DNA of 64,000 nucleotides from a bacterium (GTDB lineage: Bacteria > Auribacterota > UBA3054): contig JAFYXV010000010.1 in assembly GCA_017557885.1 (NCBI GenBank), positions 40,808-104,807 on the forward strand, given 5' to 3'. Both the position numbers and the translations under genes were made by a program. Below the pieces are notes generated by a model. The model made no database searches. It had not been told where the DNA came from and worked only from the letters and a program-made list of their open reading frames with translations. Below, piece by piece: positions 25,426 through 34,150 of this stretch (positions are counted from its first letter, which is position 1; the number at the start of each line of letters is the position of its first letter).

Positions 25426-26625
25426 ATGTCAACAGTCGCCGAGTATTATCAGAAACTGGCCGCCGAGATGCAGTCTCTGCGCGATGCCGGAACTTACAAG
25501 GAACTCAGGTATCTGCAGACTCCCATGGACGCCTATACGGACATGGAAGGCTACGGCCGCACCATGATCATGTCCTCCAACAACTACCTTGGGCTCTCCA
25601 ATCATCCCGAGGTCAAGGCCGCCGGAAAGGCCGGTATCGACAAATACGGCGCCGGCACCGCTTCCGTCCGCTTCATCTGCGGCACTTTTGACATTCACAG
25701 AGAACTGGAGCAGGAGATCGCTTCCTTTTTGAAGACGGAAGCCTGCTTAACCTACGTTTCCTGCTGGAGCGCCAACGAGAGCGCCATCCCGGTGGCCTGC
25801 GGCGCCGAGGGCGTCGTCATTTCCGACGAATTGAACCACGCCTCCATCATCGACGGCTGCCGTTTGATCGCCAAGGGCGTTCAAAAAGCCCGCTACAAAC
25901 ACAGCGACATGGCGGATCTGGAAGCCCAGCTTCAGCAGTATCCCAACGCGCCCGTCCGTCTGATCGTGACCGACGGCGTCTTCTCCATGGAAGGCGATGT
26001 GGCCAAACTGCCCGAGATCGTGGCCCTGGCCAAGAAGTATGAAGCGCTGGTGATGGTGGACGAATCCCACGCCACCGGCGTCATCGGCAAGACCGGGCGC
26101 GGCACCGCGGAATATTACGGTCTGGAAGGCCAGATCGACATCATCTCCGGCACCCTGGGCAAAGCTTTGGGCGGCGCGGCCGGCGGCTTCGTGGCCGGCA
26201 AGAAGTGCTTCGTGGAAGCGCTCATTCAGAAATCCCGTCCGCAGCTCTTCTCCAACGCCCTGCCTCCCACGGTGGCTTGCTCCGCCCTGGCGGCCCTGCG
26301 CGTTTTGGAACGCGAGCCGGAAAGAGCCCAGCGCTTGAGAGACAAGGCCTCTTACCTCAGGAACAAACTGAGAGAAGCGGGCTTCAAGCCCCTGGACGGC
26401 GACGGCGCCATCGTGCCCATCATCGTGGGCGACGATGCCTTCGCTATCTCTATCAGCAACAAGCTTCTGAAGAAGGGCCTCTTCGTGACCGGCTTCGGCT
26501 TCCCGGTGGTTCCCCGCGGCACCGCCCGCATCCGCTGCCAGGTCTCCGACGCCCTGGAGCTCAAGGACCTCGACTGGGCCGTTGAGCAGTTCAAGGAAGT
26601 CGGCAAGGAAGTCGGTCTGATCTGA
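25426..26625 (+). CDS. kbl: Glycine C-acetyltransferase-like PLP enzyme (alpha-oxoamine synthase)
   Basis: A 399-residue class II aminotransferase-fold protein of the alpha-oxoamine synthase family. It matches Kbl (2-amino-3-ketobutyrate CoA ligase) through most of its length: SSNNYLGLSNHPEVK, GTASVRFICGTFDIHRELE, SDELNHASIIDGCRL, TDGVFSMEGDVAKLPEI, VDESHATG and the PLP-lysine region TLGKALGGAAGG (about 243-254). Kbl joins glycine and acetyl-CoA, or runs in reverse in threonine breakdown. BioF or serine palmitoyltransferase are relatives but fit less well at GTASVRFICGT. No threonine dehydrogenase (tdh) is adjacent, so the direction of the reaction is unclear. Confidence 0.85.
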   Translation: MSTVAEYYQKLAAEMQSLRDAGTYKELRYLQTPMDAYTDMEGYGRTMIMSSNNYLGLSNHPEVKAAGKAGIDKYGAGTASVRFICGTFDIHRELEQEIASFLKTEACLTYVSCWSANESAIPVACGAEGVVISDELNHASIIDGCRLIAKGVQKARYKHSDMADLEAQLQQYPNAPVRLIVTDGVFSMEGDVAKLPEIVALAKKYEALVMVDESHATGVIGKTGRGTAEYYGLEGQIDIISGTLGKALGGAAGGFVAGKKCFVEALIQKSRPQLFSNALPPTVACSALAALRVLEREPERAQRLRDKASYLRNKLREAGFKPLDGDGAIVPIIVGDDAFAISISNKLLKKGLFVTGFGFPVVPRGTARIRCQVSDALELKDLDWAVEQFKEVGKEVGLI

Positions 26626-26641
26626 CAAAAGTTGAATCTTC

Positions 26642-26666
26642 GGCGGCGTCCAGGGGTGACGCCGCC
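26642..26666 (+). terminator. Hairpin terminator after the Kbl-type gene
   Basis: GGCGGCGTC (26642-26650) pairs perfectly with GACGCCGCC (26658-26666), a 9-bp G+C-rich stem with a 7-base loop. A weak T-rich tail (TTGATAATAT) follows. Confidence 0.7.
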
Positions 26667-26699
26667 TTGATAATATAAAAATTTAAGGATGCACATAGT

Positions 26700-28643
26700 A
26701 TGAGTATGAACACCAAGCAAAAAGGCGTGCCTTTCAACAAAGTCAAGGTCCAGGATATTTTCTGGGCCCCCAAAATGAAGACCAACCGTCTGAAAACGAT
26801 CCCGGCCAACGAGAAACAGTGCCGCGAGACCGGGCGTTTGGACTGCTTCAAGCCCGATTACAAGGGCGAAAGGCATTACTTTTGGGATTCCGACGTAGCC
26901 AAATGGATCGAAGCCGGCTGCTATTCCCTCGCCACCAACTATGACAAAAAGCTGGAGAAGACGCTGGAGAAGGTCATTTCCGACATCATCAAGATGCAGC
27001 AGCCCGACGGCTACATGAACAACTACTTCATCTACGTCAAGCCGGAAATGCGCTGGAAAAACCTCAGGGACTGCCATGAGCTCTACTGCGCAGGCCATCT
27101 GATGGAAGCCGCGGTGGCTCACTTCTACGCCACCGGCCGCCGCAATTTCCTCGACGCCATGTGCCGCTACGCCGATCTGATCTGCAAGACCTTCGGTCCC
27201 GGCGAAAACCAGCTCCACGGTTATCCCGGACACCAGGAGATCGAGCTGGCCCTGGTGAAACTCTATGAAGTCACCGGCGAGAAACGCTACCTCGACATGG
27301 CCTGCTACTTCATCAACCAGAGAGGACAGCAGCCCCATTACTACGACGAGGAAGCCGTAAAGAGAGGCGACGATCCCAAGAAATGGTGGGCCAAGACCTA
27401 CGAATACTGCCAGGCGCATCTGCCCGTCAGGGAACAGAAGGACGCCGTGGGCCACTCCGTCAGGGCTCTCTACATGTATTCCGGCATGGCCGACTGCGCC
27501 AGGGAGACCGACGACAAAGAGCTGGCCAAAGCCTGCAAGCGCCTTTGGGAAAGCGTCTGCGAACGCCAGATGTACATCACCGGCGGCATCGGGCCCTCCC
27601 TTAGCAACGAAGGCTTCGTGAACGACTACATGCTCCCGGTGGAGAACATCTCTTCCGAGTCCTGCGCCTCCATAGCCGCGATTTTCTTCTGCCAAAGGAT
27701 GCTTTATCTGACCGGCGAAGCCAAGTATGCGGACGCCATGGAAAGGATCATGTACAACAGCGGGCTTTCCGGCGTTTCCATGGACGGCGAAAAGTTCTTC
27801 TACTCCAACCAGCTCTACACCTACGATCCGGACGCTGACAAGAAGGCTGACAAGAAGACGGAATTCAAGCACTACCAGTGGGACGGCGCCGCTCTGCACC
27901 GCCAGGGCTGGTACGGCTGCTCCTGCTGCCCGCCCAACATCGCCCGCTTCATCGCCAGCCTGCCGGGCTACATCTACGGCACCAGCGAAGACACTCTCTG
28001 GGTCAATCTTTTCGTGGGCAGCACCACGAAACTCAATCTCGGCGGACAGGACGTCAGGATCACCCAGAGGACCAGATACCCCTGGAAAGGCAAGTCCGTC
28101 TTTATCTTCAGCCTGAAAAAGAGCGCGGTCTTCACCGTTAAGGTGCGCATCCCCAGCTGGTGCCAGCAGACCTCCCTCAGAGTGAAGAGCCTTTTCAACG
28201 AGGAAGGCCCGGTGGAAGAAAAGGACGGCTATCTCTGCATCACCCGCAAATGGCGCAAAGGCGACCAGCTGATCTATGAAATGGACATGCCCATCCAGCG
28301 TGTTTACGCCACTACCAAAGTGCGCGAGCTGGAAGGCCGCGTCGCCCTGCAGCGCGGTCCCTTGGTCTATTGCCTGGAGACCGTGGACAACGTCACCAAC
28401 AACCTGGAGCTTCTCTCCATCAAGCAGAACGCCAAACTGAAAGGCAAATTTGACAAGAGGATCCTGGGCGGAGTTTACGCCATAACCGGCAAAGCCCTGA
28501 AGAACGTGGACAGCGATCCCGACGGGAACCTTTATCAGATAAAGCCTCCCAGGCAGCGCGTGGTTAAATTCAAAGCGGTGCCTTACTATGCCTGGGACAA
28601 CCGACGACCCGGCAGCGTCATAGTCTGGCTAAGGGAAAAATAA
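26700..28643 (+). CDS. GH127 beta-L-arabinofuranosidase
   Basis: A 647-residue glycoside hydrolase of the GH127 (DUF1680/HypBA1) type. It begins with the usual VPFNKVKVQDIFWAPKM, then an (alpha/alpha)6 barrel with LPVREQKDAVGHSVRALYMYSG and GGIGPSLSNEGF. The zinc-site residues of the family are in place: the ExC pair Glu320-Ser-Cys322, and Cys409-Cys410 in GCSCCPPNIAR; the first Cys of that pair is the nucleophile in the characterised enzyme HypBA1. It removes terminal beta-L-arabinofuranose from plant glycoproteins and pectin. No signal peptide is seen, so it probably acts on imported oligosaccharides. A strong terminator follows. No sugar transporter or regulator is adjacent. Confidence 0.93.
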   Translation: MSMNTKQKGVPFNKVKVQDIFWAPKMKTNRLKTIPANEKQCRETGRLDCFKPDYKGERHYFWDSDVAKWIEAGCYSLATNYDKKLEKTLEKVISDIIKMQQPDGYMNNYFIYVKPEMRWKNLRDCHELYCAGHLMEAAVAHFYATGRRNFLDAMCRYADLICKTFGPGENQLHGYPGHQEIELALVKLYEVTGEKRYLDMACYFINQRGQQPHYYDEEAVKRGDDPKKWWAKTYEYCQAHLPVREQKDAVGHSVRALYMYSGMADCARETDDKELAKACKRLWESVCERQMYITGGIGPSLSNEGFVNDYMLPVENISSESCASIAAIFFCQRMLYLTGEAKYADAMERIMYNSGLSGVSMDGEKFFYSNQLYTYDPDADKKADKKTEFKHYQWDGAALHRQGWYGCSCCPPNIARFIASLPGYIYGTSEDTLWVNLFVGSTTKLNLGGQDVRITQRTRYPWKGKSVFIFSLKKSAVFTVKVRIPSWCQQTSLRVKSLFNEEGPVEEKDGYLCITRKWRKGDQLIYEMDMPIQRVYATTKVRELEGRVALQRGPLVYCLETVDNVTNNLELLSIKQNAKLKGKFDKRILGGVYAITGKALKNVDSDPDGNLYQIKPPRQRVVKFKAVPYYAWDNRRPGSVIVWLREK

Positions 28644-28668
28644 AGCCTGAAAAACTTGCTTAACGCAT

Positions 28669-28699
28669 GGGAAGGAAGGCGACTTCCTTCCCTTTTTTT
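28669..28699 (+). terminator. Strong intrinsic terminator after the GH127 gene
   Basis: GGGAAGGAAG pairs with CTTCCTTCCC around a GCGA tetraloop (a GNRA-type loop), followed by seven T. It ends 15 bases before the next ATG, so the ATP-grasp gene must depend on read-through or on a promoter inside the hairpin region. Confidence 0.93.
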
Positions 28700-28714
28700 A
28701 TAGGAGGTAAAATT

Positions 28715-29863
28715 ATGATTATTTTAGCTGGAAAAATTATTTCCGACGACCTGCTCCGCCACCTGGAGGAGACGAAGCAGCCCGTTCTCGACAACGATTA
28801 CGCAAGGGAGCGCGGAGCAGGTTTTGACCTTAATCTAGTGCCCTCGGACGAAGCCAGGGAGAGGATCCTGGCGGGGGAGAGACTCTACACTACCAACGAA
28901 GACGCCCTCACCTGGGTCTATGAGAACCTGAAAGGCTCGCCCCTGGTGGAGAAGGCCGACCTTATGAAAGACAAGGCTGCCCTGAGGGACAAGCTCGCTT
29001 ATCTCTATCCTGATTTTTATTACAAAGTTCTTACTAAGGAAGAGCTTTTTGAGCTTAGATCCGAAGACCTCAAATATCCCCTTATTCTGAAACTGAACAT
29101 TGGTTTCGGCAGCCTGGGCGTCTATACGCTCTTCGGCCCCAAAGACCTCGTCGACGCCAAAGCCGACATCGAGGCCCATTACGAGGAATGGCGCACTTCC
29201 TACACGGAAGGCGTGGTGGGCTCCAGCTTCCTGCTTGAGGAGCTCGTTGAAGGCACCGAACTGGCGGTGGACGTTTATTACGACACCGTTGGCGCGCCCG
29301 TCATACTGAACATTTACGAACACCGTTTCGCCTCCGCCCGCGACGTCTCCGACCGCCTCTACTGCTGCGGCCCGTATATTATGAAGAAGTGGTACGACAA
29401 GCTCACGGCTTATTTCGCGGAAGTAGGAAAGAAGCTCGACATCAAAGATTTTCCTCTGCACGCGGAACTGAGGACCTACAAGGACACCGTCATTCCAATA
29501 GAGTTCAATCCCTTGCGCTTCGCCGGCATCTCCACCAACGAAGTGGCTGTTTACGCCTACGGCTTCTGGCCCCCCGACGTTTATTTGCAGCAAGTGAAGC
29601 CTGATTTCACGGAGATCATGAAGAAAGCCGCGGGCTACGTTTACAGCTTCATCATCATCGACAAGTGCGGGACGCATATTCCCAGCGAGCAGTTCGATTA
29701 CGACGCCCTGGTCAGGTATTTCCAGAAGGTTTATTCAGTGAGAAAGATCAACCAGCCGGTGCCGGATGATTTCGCGATCATTTTGACCGCCACCAAAGAA
29801 GACGACCAGAAGGAACTGGAGGAAGTTCTCACCATGGACTTCACCAGGTTCGTGAAGAAATAA
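28715..29863 (+). CDS. ATP-grasp domain protein
   Basis: The start is the ATG at 28715 with AGGAGG 7 bases upstream; an earlier in-frame start at 28667 would run through a terminator hairpin and is rejected. The 382-residue product shows an ATP-grasp core: DLMKDKAALRDKLAYLYPDFYY, PLILKLNIGFGSLGVYTLFG (ATP-binding Lys and glycine loop, about 126-145), SSFLLEELVEGTELAVDVYYD (acidic-hydrophobic strand), and IPIEFNPLRFAG near the C-terminus (metal-binding Glu and Asn). Such enzymes ligate a carboxylate to an amine or thiol through an acyl phosphate. The substrate is not recognisable. No neighbour suggests a pathway. Confidence 0.85.
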   Translation: MIILAGKIISDDLLRHLEETKQPVLDNDYARERGAGFDLNLVPSDEARERILAGERLYTTNEDALTWVYENLKGSPLVEKADLMKDKAALRDKLAYLYPDFYYKVLTKEELFELRSEDLKYPLILKLNIGFGSLGVYTLFGPKDLVDAKADIEAHYEEWRTSYTEGVVGSSFLLEELVEGTELAVDVYYDTVGAPVILNIYEHRFASARDVSDRLYCCGPYIMKKWYDKLTAYFAEVGKKLDIKDFPLHAELRTYKDTVIPIEFNPLRFAGISTNEVAVYAYGFWPPDVYLQQVKPDFTEIMKKAAGYVYSFIIIDKCGTHIPSEQFDYDALVRYFQKVYSVRKINQPVPDDFAIILTATKEDDQKELEEVLTMDFTRFVKK

Positions 29864-29890
29864 GCGAGCAAGCGAAAAGCCGAAAAAACA

Positions 29891-29921
29891 AAAAAGGCCG
29901 CGGAAGATCCGCGGCCTTTTT
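29891..29921. terminator. Bidirectional intrinsic terminator
   Basis: AAAAAGGCCGCGG pairs with CCGCGGCCTTTTT around AAGAT. It serves both the ATP-grasp gene and the convergent secreted-protein gene. Confidence 0.93.
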
Positions 29922-29941
29922 GCTTTCATCCAAACGAACTG

Positions 29942-30628
29942 TTACGGCTCGGTGATGAAGCAGGGGTGCACGTAGGCGGAAGTCTTGAAGGACATGGAGA
30001 CCGCCGCGGTGTCGCCTTTCTTGCTGATCTTCATGGAGAACTTTACTTTGGAACCGTCCTCCAGGGTATCGGAATATTTCCAGCTCTTGCCGGCTTTGCC
30101 GGTGGCCTGGGCATGGATCAGCATGGCGGGTTCAGTGGTGTCGCAGAAGAGGCCGAAGAATTTCTTGCCTTCTTCAAAGGTAGGAATGACGTCCTCATCG
30201 ACGACGCCCTTGGCGCTGGCTTTGCCCTTTGTGTCGAACAGATTGTCGTAGGAGGGATTGCCGTTGCTGCCGAAGTAACCGAGCGTGAAGGAAGAGTTCA
30301 CGTTGTTGGCGCTGTATTTCCAGGAGCCTTTCTTCGCGGAGAAGGTGAACGCTTCGGAAGAGTTGCCGCCGGTGAAGGTCTTGCCTTTCTTGTCGGCAGC
30401 CATCTTGTAGCCCTTCGTGACGACCGTGTAGTCGTAGCAGAGGCGGATGTAGAATTCGCCTTCCCTGGCGTCGATGTTTTCAATGGCGTAGCCGCGGTCT
30501 TCGCCCTTCAGGCTGAAAGAGTAGGAAGTGTTGCCTTTTTCAGCAATGGGATACACGGTCAGAGTGGCCTGGGCCAAAGAGGCCGTGAAGAAAAATAAGG
30601 CGGCCGATAAAACTAAAGTGTTTTTCAT
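29942..30628 (-). CDS. Secreted protein of unknown function
   Basis: A 228-residue protein with a clear signal peptide (about 1-22, ending AQA). The rest is Lys-, Ser- and aromatic-rich with alternating beta-strand-like segments (YSFSLKGEDRGYAIENI, EFYIRLCYDYTVVTKGYKM, FTFSAKKGSWKYSANN, SMKISKKGDTAAVSMSFKTS). This looks like an all-beta extracellular domain. There is no PEP-CTERM tail. I do not recognise the family. It has ACGGAG upstream and its own extended -10 promoter. It is convergent with the ATP-grasp gene, with which it shares a terminator. Confidence 0.75.
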   Translation of the reverse strand: MKNTLVLSAALFFFTASLAQATLTVYPIAEKGNTSYSFSLKGEDRGYAIENIDAREGEFYIRLCYDYTVVTKGYKMAADKKGKTFTGGNSSEAFTFSAKKGSWKYSANNVNSSFTLGYFGSNGNPSYDNLFDTKGKASAKGVVDEDVIPTFEEGKKFFGLFCDTTEPAMLIHAQATGKAGKSWKYSDTLEDGSKVKFSMKISKKGDTAAVSMSFKTSAYVHPCFITEP

Positions 30629-30676
30629 ATTCGCTCCGTAAAGTTAAATGAAGTTGATTAAAAATTAAGGTGTTTT

Positions 30677-30685
30677 ATTTTACCA
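30677..30685 (-). promoter_or_regulatory. Extended -10 promoter of the secreted-protein gene
   Basis: The minus strand reads TGGTAAAAT within TTTGGTAAAAT. The leader is about 42 bases. Confidence 0.65.
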
Positions 30686-30886
30686 AAGAGAAAGCGCCCG
30701 CGCAATTCAGTCTTCCGCTAAAATTTTCAAACGAGTTTGGCCGCAGGGACGCGCCGGGACAAATTTAAAGAAGATATATAGACGGCGGTCGATTCGTTTG
30801 CGTCGTTTATAAGCGGATCCGACCTTCGGGGCAAAATGCGTAAAATTCTTTGCCACAAGATGTTAAGGGTAACCAGGCATGGGGGG

Positions 30887-30915
30887 TTGATTTTAGAACA
30901 GACATTTCATACAAT
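30887..30915 (+). promoter_or_regulatory. Promoter of the tRNA-Thr/translation block
   Basis: TTGATT (30887-30892) and TACAAT (30910-30915) are exactly 17 bases apart. A start near 30922 would give a leader of about 57 bases to tRNA-Thr. Confidence 0.65.
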
Positions 30916-30978
30916 AGTGTTTCCTTGAATTGCGCCCTCAAAAAGCGATGTACGGTAACAGGCGCAACCCAACAGGAT

Positions 30979-31054
<76 letters not shown>

Positions 31055-31160
31055 TCTTGGGATTGCCTCCATGCGCCGGAGTAAAGGAAAAGCCTCTTTC
31101 CTAGATTCTGTCATGGCGTAAGGTGCGTTCACGGATTTTTTAATTAAAGGAGTTAAGACC

Positions 31161-31316
31161 ATGGCAAGAGAAATCATCACGCTGGCCTGCACCGAATGCG
31201 GCCGCCGCAACTACACCACCAAAAAAGACCGTAAGAAGACCACCGGTCGTCTGGAACGCAGCAAATACTGCCCCTTTGACCGCAAGCATACTCTTCATCG
31301 CGAAACGCGCAGCTAA
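31161..31316 (+). CDS. rpmG: 50S ribosomal protein L33
   Basis: A 51-residue protein beginning [22 protein letters not shown] and ending [10 protein letters not shown], which are the L33 signatures. An AAAGGAG ribosome site sits 9 bases before the ATG. L33 lies near the E-site of the 50S subunit. Zinc-type L33 proteins carry two CxxC pairs. Here the first (Cys10-x-x-Cys13) is intact but the second is reduced to one Cys (YCPFD, with Asp replacing the second Cys), so tight zinc binding may be lost. The gene lies between tRNA-Thr and tRNA-Trp, the usual position. Confidence 0.95.
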   Translation: MAREIITLACTECGRRNYTTKKDRKKTTGRLERSKYCPFDRKHTLHRETRS

Positions 31317-31331
31317 TAATCTTTAGGGTGC

Positions 31332-31408
31332 GGGGCAGTAGCTCAATTGGCTAGAGTTACGGTTTCCAAAACCGTCGGTTGGGAGTTCGAGTCTCTCCTG
31401 CCTCGCCA
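31332..31408 (+). tRNA. tRNA-Trp (anticodon CCA)
   Basis: A 77-base cloverleaf. Acceptor GGGGCAG pairs with CTGCCTC (one G-T). The anticodon stem ACGGT/ACCGT encloses TTCCAAA, giving anticodon CCA. The T arm contains GTTCGAGTC, and CCA is encoded at 31406-31408. It lies 15 bases after rpmG and 27 bases before secE, the standard arrangement. Confidence 0.97.
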
Positions 31409-31435
31409 TCCTGGATCACACGCAAGCTAAAAAAT

Positions 31436-31642
31436 ATGAAAGAAGAAGTCAAAGTTTCCGCTTGGCAGAAGTTCGTGAACTTCTGGCGCGAAGTCGTCGA
31501 GGAACTGAAGAAAGTCGATTGGACCAGCAGGGAACAGCTCTGGCAGGCCACCAAGATCGTCATCATAAGCTCTCTTGTGATGTCCGCTTATCTTTTCGCC
31601 CTCGACACCCTTTTCTCCTGGATCCTCAAATTCGCCAAATAA
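31436..31642 (+). CDS. secE: Preprotein translocase subunit SecE
   Basis: A 68-residue single-pass SecE. The start is the ATG at 31436; an upstream start would run through the tRNA. It has the conserved amphipathic segment FVNFWREVVEELKKVDWTSREQLWQATKIV (residues about 12-41), where KKVxWPxREE is the family motif, and one transmembrane helix (about 42-63). SecE clamps SecY in the Sec translocon. The helix count and length match the short SecE of most bacteria. It is followed 6 bases later by nusG, as usual. Confidence 0.95.
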   Translation: MKEEVKVSAWQKFVNFWREVVEELKKVDWTSREQLWQATKIVIISSLVMSAYLFALDTLFSWILKFAK

Positions 31643-31648
31643 TTTTTT

Positions 31649-32200
31649 ATGGCTCCTCAGGAAGAACACAAATACAGCTGGTATGTGCTGAACACCTTGT
31701 CCGGACAGGAATTCCAGGCCGAGATGCAGCTTAACGAAAGGATCCAGCAGTACAACATGGGCGACGTCATCAAGAAGGTGGTCGTGCCCACGGAAAAAGT
31801 TCAGGATATCAGGAACGGCAAGAAGCGCGTTTTCACGCGCAAATTCTATCCGGGCTATATCCTTATTCAAATGGAAATGACCGGCGAAGCCTGGCAATTG
31901 GTAAAGAAGACCAACGGTGTGATCGGCTTTCTCGGCGGCGAAAAACCCAAAGCTCTCACGGACAGTGAAGTGGAGGAGATGTTCGCTCAGATCGAGGCCT
32001 CTAAGGAACGTATCGCGCCTAGGATCGCTTTTTCAATTGGCGACAGAGTAAAGGTCGTGAACGGACCCTTCGACGGGTGCGACGGCCTTGTGGAGGAGAT
32101 CGACGAGGAACGGGGCAAACTTTCCGTTTCCGTCATGGTCTTCAACCGCAGCACCAAGGTGGAGCTGGAAAGCTGGCAGGTGGAGAAAAGCGAAGCCTGA
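31649..32200 (+). CDS. nusG: Transcription termination/antitermination factor NusG
   Basis: A 183-residue NusG. The NGN domain opens YSWYVLNTLSGQE and includes KVVVPTEKVQDIRNGKKRVFTRKFYPGYILIQM, which contacts RNA polymerase. A C-terminal KOW domain contains FSIGDRVKVVNGPFDGCDGLVEEID (about 130-154). It links RNA polymerase with Rho or the ribosome and sits on the beta' clamp, encoded here by rpoC. It has no extra domain II. It is the first of the nusG-rplKAJL-rpoBC run. Confidence 0.97.
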   Translation: MAPQEEHKYSWYVLNTLSGQEFQAEMQLNERIQQYNMGDVIKKVVVPTEKVQDIRNGKKRVFTRKFYPGYILIQMEMTGEAWQLVKKTNGVIGFLGGEKPKALTDSEVEEMFAQIEASKERIAPRIAFSIGDRVKVVNGPFDGCDGLVEEIDEERGKLSVSVMVFNRSTKVELESWQVEKSEA

Positions 32201-32252
32201 GCCAACTTATTAATAAATAAAAGAACAAAGCAATCCTTACAGGAGATCAAAT

Positions 32253-32687
32253 ATGCCTCCAAAAAAAGTAACCGGTATAATCCGTCTGCAAATCAAAGCC
32301 GGCCAGGCTAACCCGGCGCCCCCCATCGGCCCCGCCCTCGGTCAGCACGGCGTGAACATCATGGCGTTCTGCAAAGAGTTCAACGCTCAGACCAAGGACA
32401 AGGAACCCGGCCTCATGACCCCGGTGGTCATCACGGTCTATCAGGACAAGTCCTTCACCTTCATCATGAAGGAGCCCCCGGTGGCCGTGCTCATCAAGAA
32501 AGCCGCCGGCATCGAGACCGCCTCTGGCGTGCCGAACCGCGAGAAAGCCGGGCGCATCACCAAGAGCCAGGTGCGCAAGATAGCTGAACAGAAAATGAAA
32601 GACCTCAACGCCCGCACTGTTGAAGCCGGGATGCTGATGGTCGAAGGTACCGCCCGCAGCATGGGCGTTGATGTAGTCGGGGACTAA
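32253..32687 (+). CDS. rplK: 50S ribosomal protein L11
   Basis: A 144-residue L11 with the N-terminal [38 protein letters not shown] (about 9-46), containing the proline-rich loop that contacts release factors and EF-G. The C-terminal rRNA-binding domain holds [28 protein letters not shown]11 sits at the GTPase centre on 23S rRNA and is the target region of thiostrepton. CAGGAG precedes the start. It is 72 bases before rplA and co-transcribed. Confidence 0.97.
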   Translation: MPPKKVTGIIRLQIKAGQANPAPPIGPALGQHGVNIMAFCKEFNAQTKDKEPGLMTPVVITVYQDKSFTFIMKEPPVAVLIKKAAGIETASGVPNREKAGRITKSQVRKIAEQKMKDLNARTVEAGMLMVEGTARSMGVDVVGD

Positions 32688-32759
32688 TATTAATTAGATC
32701 CTCATAATTCACCCCGCGCCAAATCTTGGCCGGGGGAGCGTAACAAAGGAAAACGCGAT

Positions 32760-33464
32760 ATGTCTATTAGCAAAAGACACAAAGCCAACAAGGCCAAAGT
32801 CAACCGCTCCGGGCTCTACAAGCTCCAGGACGCGCTGACCGAGGTCCTCGCGCAATCCGGCACCAAGTTCGACGAATCGCTCGATGTTCAGATGCTTTTG
32901 GGCGTCGATCCCAAGAAGGCTGAACAGGCCGTCCGCGCCACGGTGGTACTGCCCAACGGCACAGGCAAAACTGTGCGCGTTTTGGTGTTCGCCACCGGCG
33001 CCGACGTTGACGCCGCCAAAGCGGCCGGCGCTGAATACGCCGGACTGGAAGAGCTGGTCGCCAAGATCCAGGAGGGCTGGACCGACTTCGACGTCGCCAT
33101 CGCCACTCCCGCCACCATGCGTGAAGTTGGTAAACTCGGCAAAGTCTTGGGTCCCCGCGGACTCATGCCCACCCCCAAGGCCGGAACCGTTACCGCCGAT
33201 GTGACCACCGCCGTCAATGAATTCAAAGCCGGCAAAGTGGAGTTCCGTCTTGACAAGCAGGCCGGACTGCATTGCGCGGTCGGCAAGGTCAGCTTCGGCA
33301 AGGATAAGCTTCTCGAGAACATCAGGACTTATCTCAACGCCGTCATCAAAGCTCGTCCCCAGGCTCTCAAGGGAGCCTATATCCTGAAGCTAGCCATCAG
33401 CTCCACCATGGGTCCGGGATACCGGATCGACGTGGCGGACGCCGAACGCGAGGCGATGCTTTAA
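32760..33464 (+). CDS. rplA: 50S ribosomal protein L1
   Basis: A 234-residue L1 with [46 protein letters not shown] (N-terminal half), the [26 protein letters not shown] signature (about 121-146) and the C-terminal [19 protein letters not shown]1 forms the mobile stalk at the E-site; in E. coli it represses its own L11-L1 mRNA. An AAAGGA ribosome site lies upstream. No L1-like rRNA mimic structure was searched for in the mRNA. Confidence 0.97.
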   Translation: MSISKRHKANKAKVNRSGLYKLQDALTEVLAQSGTKFDESLDVQMLLGVDPKKAEQAVRATVVLPNGTGKTVRVLVFATGADVDAAKAAGAEYAGLEELVAKIQEGWTDFDVAIATPATMREVGKLGKVLGPRGLMPTPKAGTVTADVTTAVNEFKAGKVEFRLDKQAGLHCAVGKVSFGKDKLLENIRTYLNAVIKARPQALKGAYILKLAISSTMGPGYRIDVADAEREAML

Positions 33465-33486
33465 CCCGCAATAAGGACGAATAGAA

Positions 33487-34029
33487 ATGCGTATTGAAAA
33501 AACATATATAGTGCGCGACATGCAGGAGAAGTACTCCAAGAGCACGCTCTTGGTGATCACTTCCTACCACGGCATGAAAGCGCAGCAGAACGGCGCCCTG
33601 CGCTCCAGCATCGCTGAGGCCAAAGGCACGTTCCACGTGGTCCCCAACCGTCTTCTGAAACTCGCTCTGCCCGAAACGGCGGAGGAGAAATTCAAAGAAA
33701 GTCTGACCGGCGCGAACGCCCTGGCCGCCACCGACGGCGACCTGGTCGAGCTGGCCAAGGTCATCAAGAAGTTCGCCGACGACAACAAGGATTTCGAGAT
33801 CCGCTGCGGTCTTCTGGAACTCTCCCGTTATCTGACGGCCGAGGAAGTTAAGACCCTGGCTTCTCTGCCTTCCAAGCAAGACCTGTACGCCATGCTGGCC
33901 TGCGTCCTGCAAGCCCCCATCAGAAACCTGGCCTGCTTCGGCAACGTCCTTCTCGGCAACACGGTCCGCGCTCTAGACCAGATCGCCAAGAAGAAAGGCG
34001 AAGGCGCCCCGGCGCCCGCCGCCGAGTAA
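33487..34029 (+). CDS. rplJ: 50S ribosomal protein L10
   Basis: A 180-residue L10, matching the family in the N-terminal half (DMQEKYSKSTLLVITSYHGMKAQQNGALRSSIAEAKGTFHVVPNRLLKLAL) and shorter similarity in the C-terminal helix that binds L7/L12 dimers. L10 anchors the P-stalk. Only 22 bases separate it from rplA, too short for the long L10 leader that autoregulates in E. coli. The tail is Ala-rich (KKKGEGAPAPAAE). A 121-base gap to rplL follows. Confidence 0.95.
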   Translation: MRIEKTYIVRDMQEKYSKSTLLVITSYHGMKAQQNGALRSSIAEAKGTFHVVPNRLLKLALPETAEEKFKESLTGANALAATDGDLVELAKVIKKFADDNKDFEIRCGLLELSRYLTAEEVKTLASLPSKQDLYAMLACVLQAPIRNLACFGNVLLGNTVRALDQIAKKKGEGAPAPAAE

Positions 34030-34150
34030 TCATCGGCAAAAAATCAAGTTCTTTTTACATCGCTTACGCACTCAGTTAACTTTACAGCCTCAATTAAGTT
34101 ACTGACAACATAACTACAAAGTGCCCGCTTGTCGGGTAAAGGAGAATACT

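Larger units (their letters stand above)
30629..30978. other. 350-bp intergenic region before tRNA-Thr
   Basis: No convincing protein gene lies here. It holds the minus-strand promoter of the secreted-protein gene at its left end and, at its right end, the plus-strand promoter of the tRNA-Thr/translation block. The middle contains nothing recognisable beyond a TAAAAT at 30841-30846 whose TG is misplaced by one base. Confidence 0.6.

Noticed and set aside
29966-30598. 210-residue plus-strand frame over the secreted-protein gene
   Set aside because: Antisense of a gene with signal peptide, ribosome site and promoter on the minus strand.
33465-33486. L10-leader autoregulatory RNA before rplJ
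   Set aside because: Only 22 bases separate rplA and rplJ, too short for that leader.
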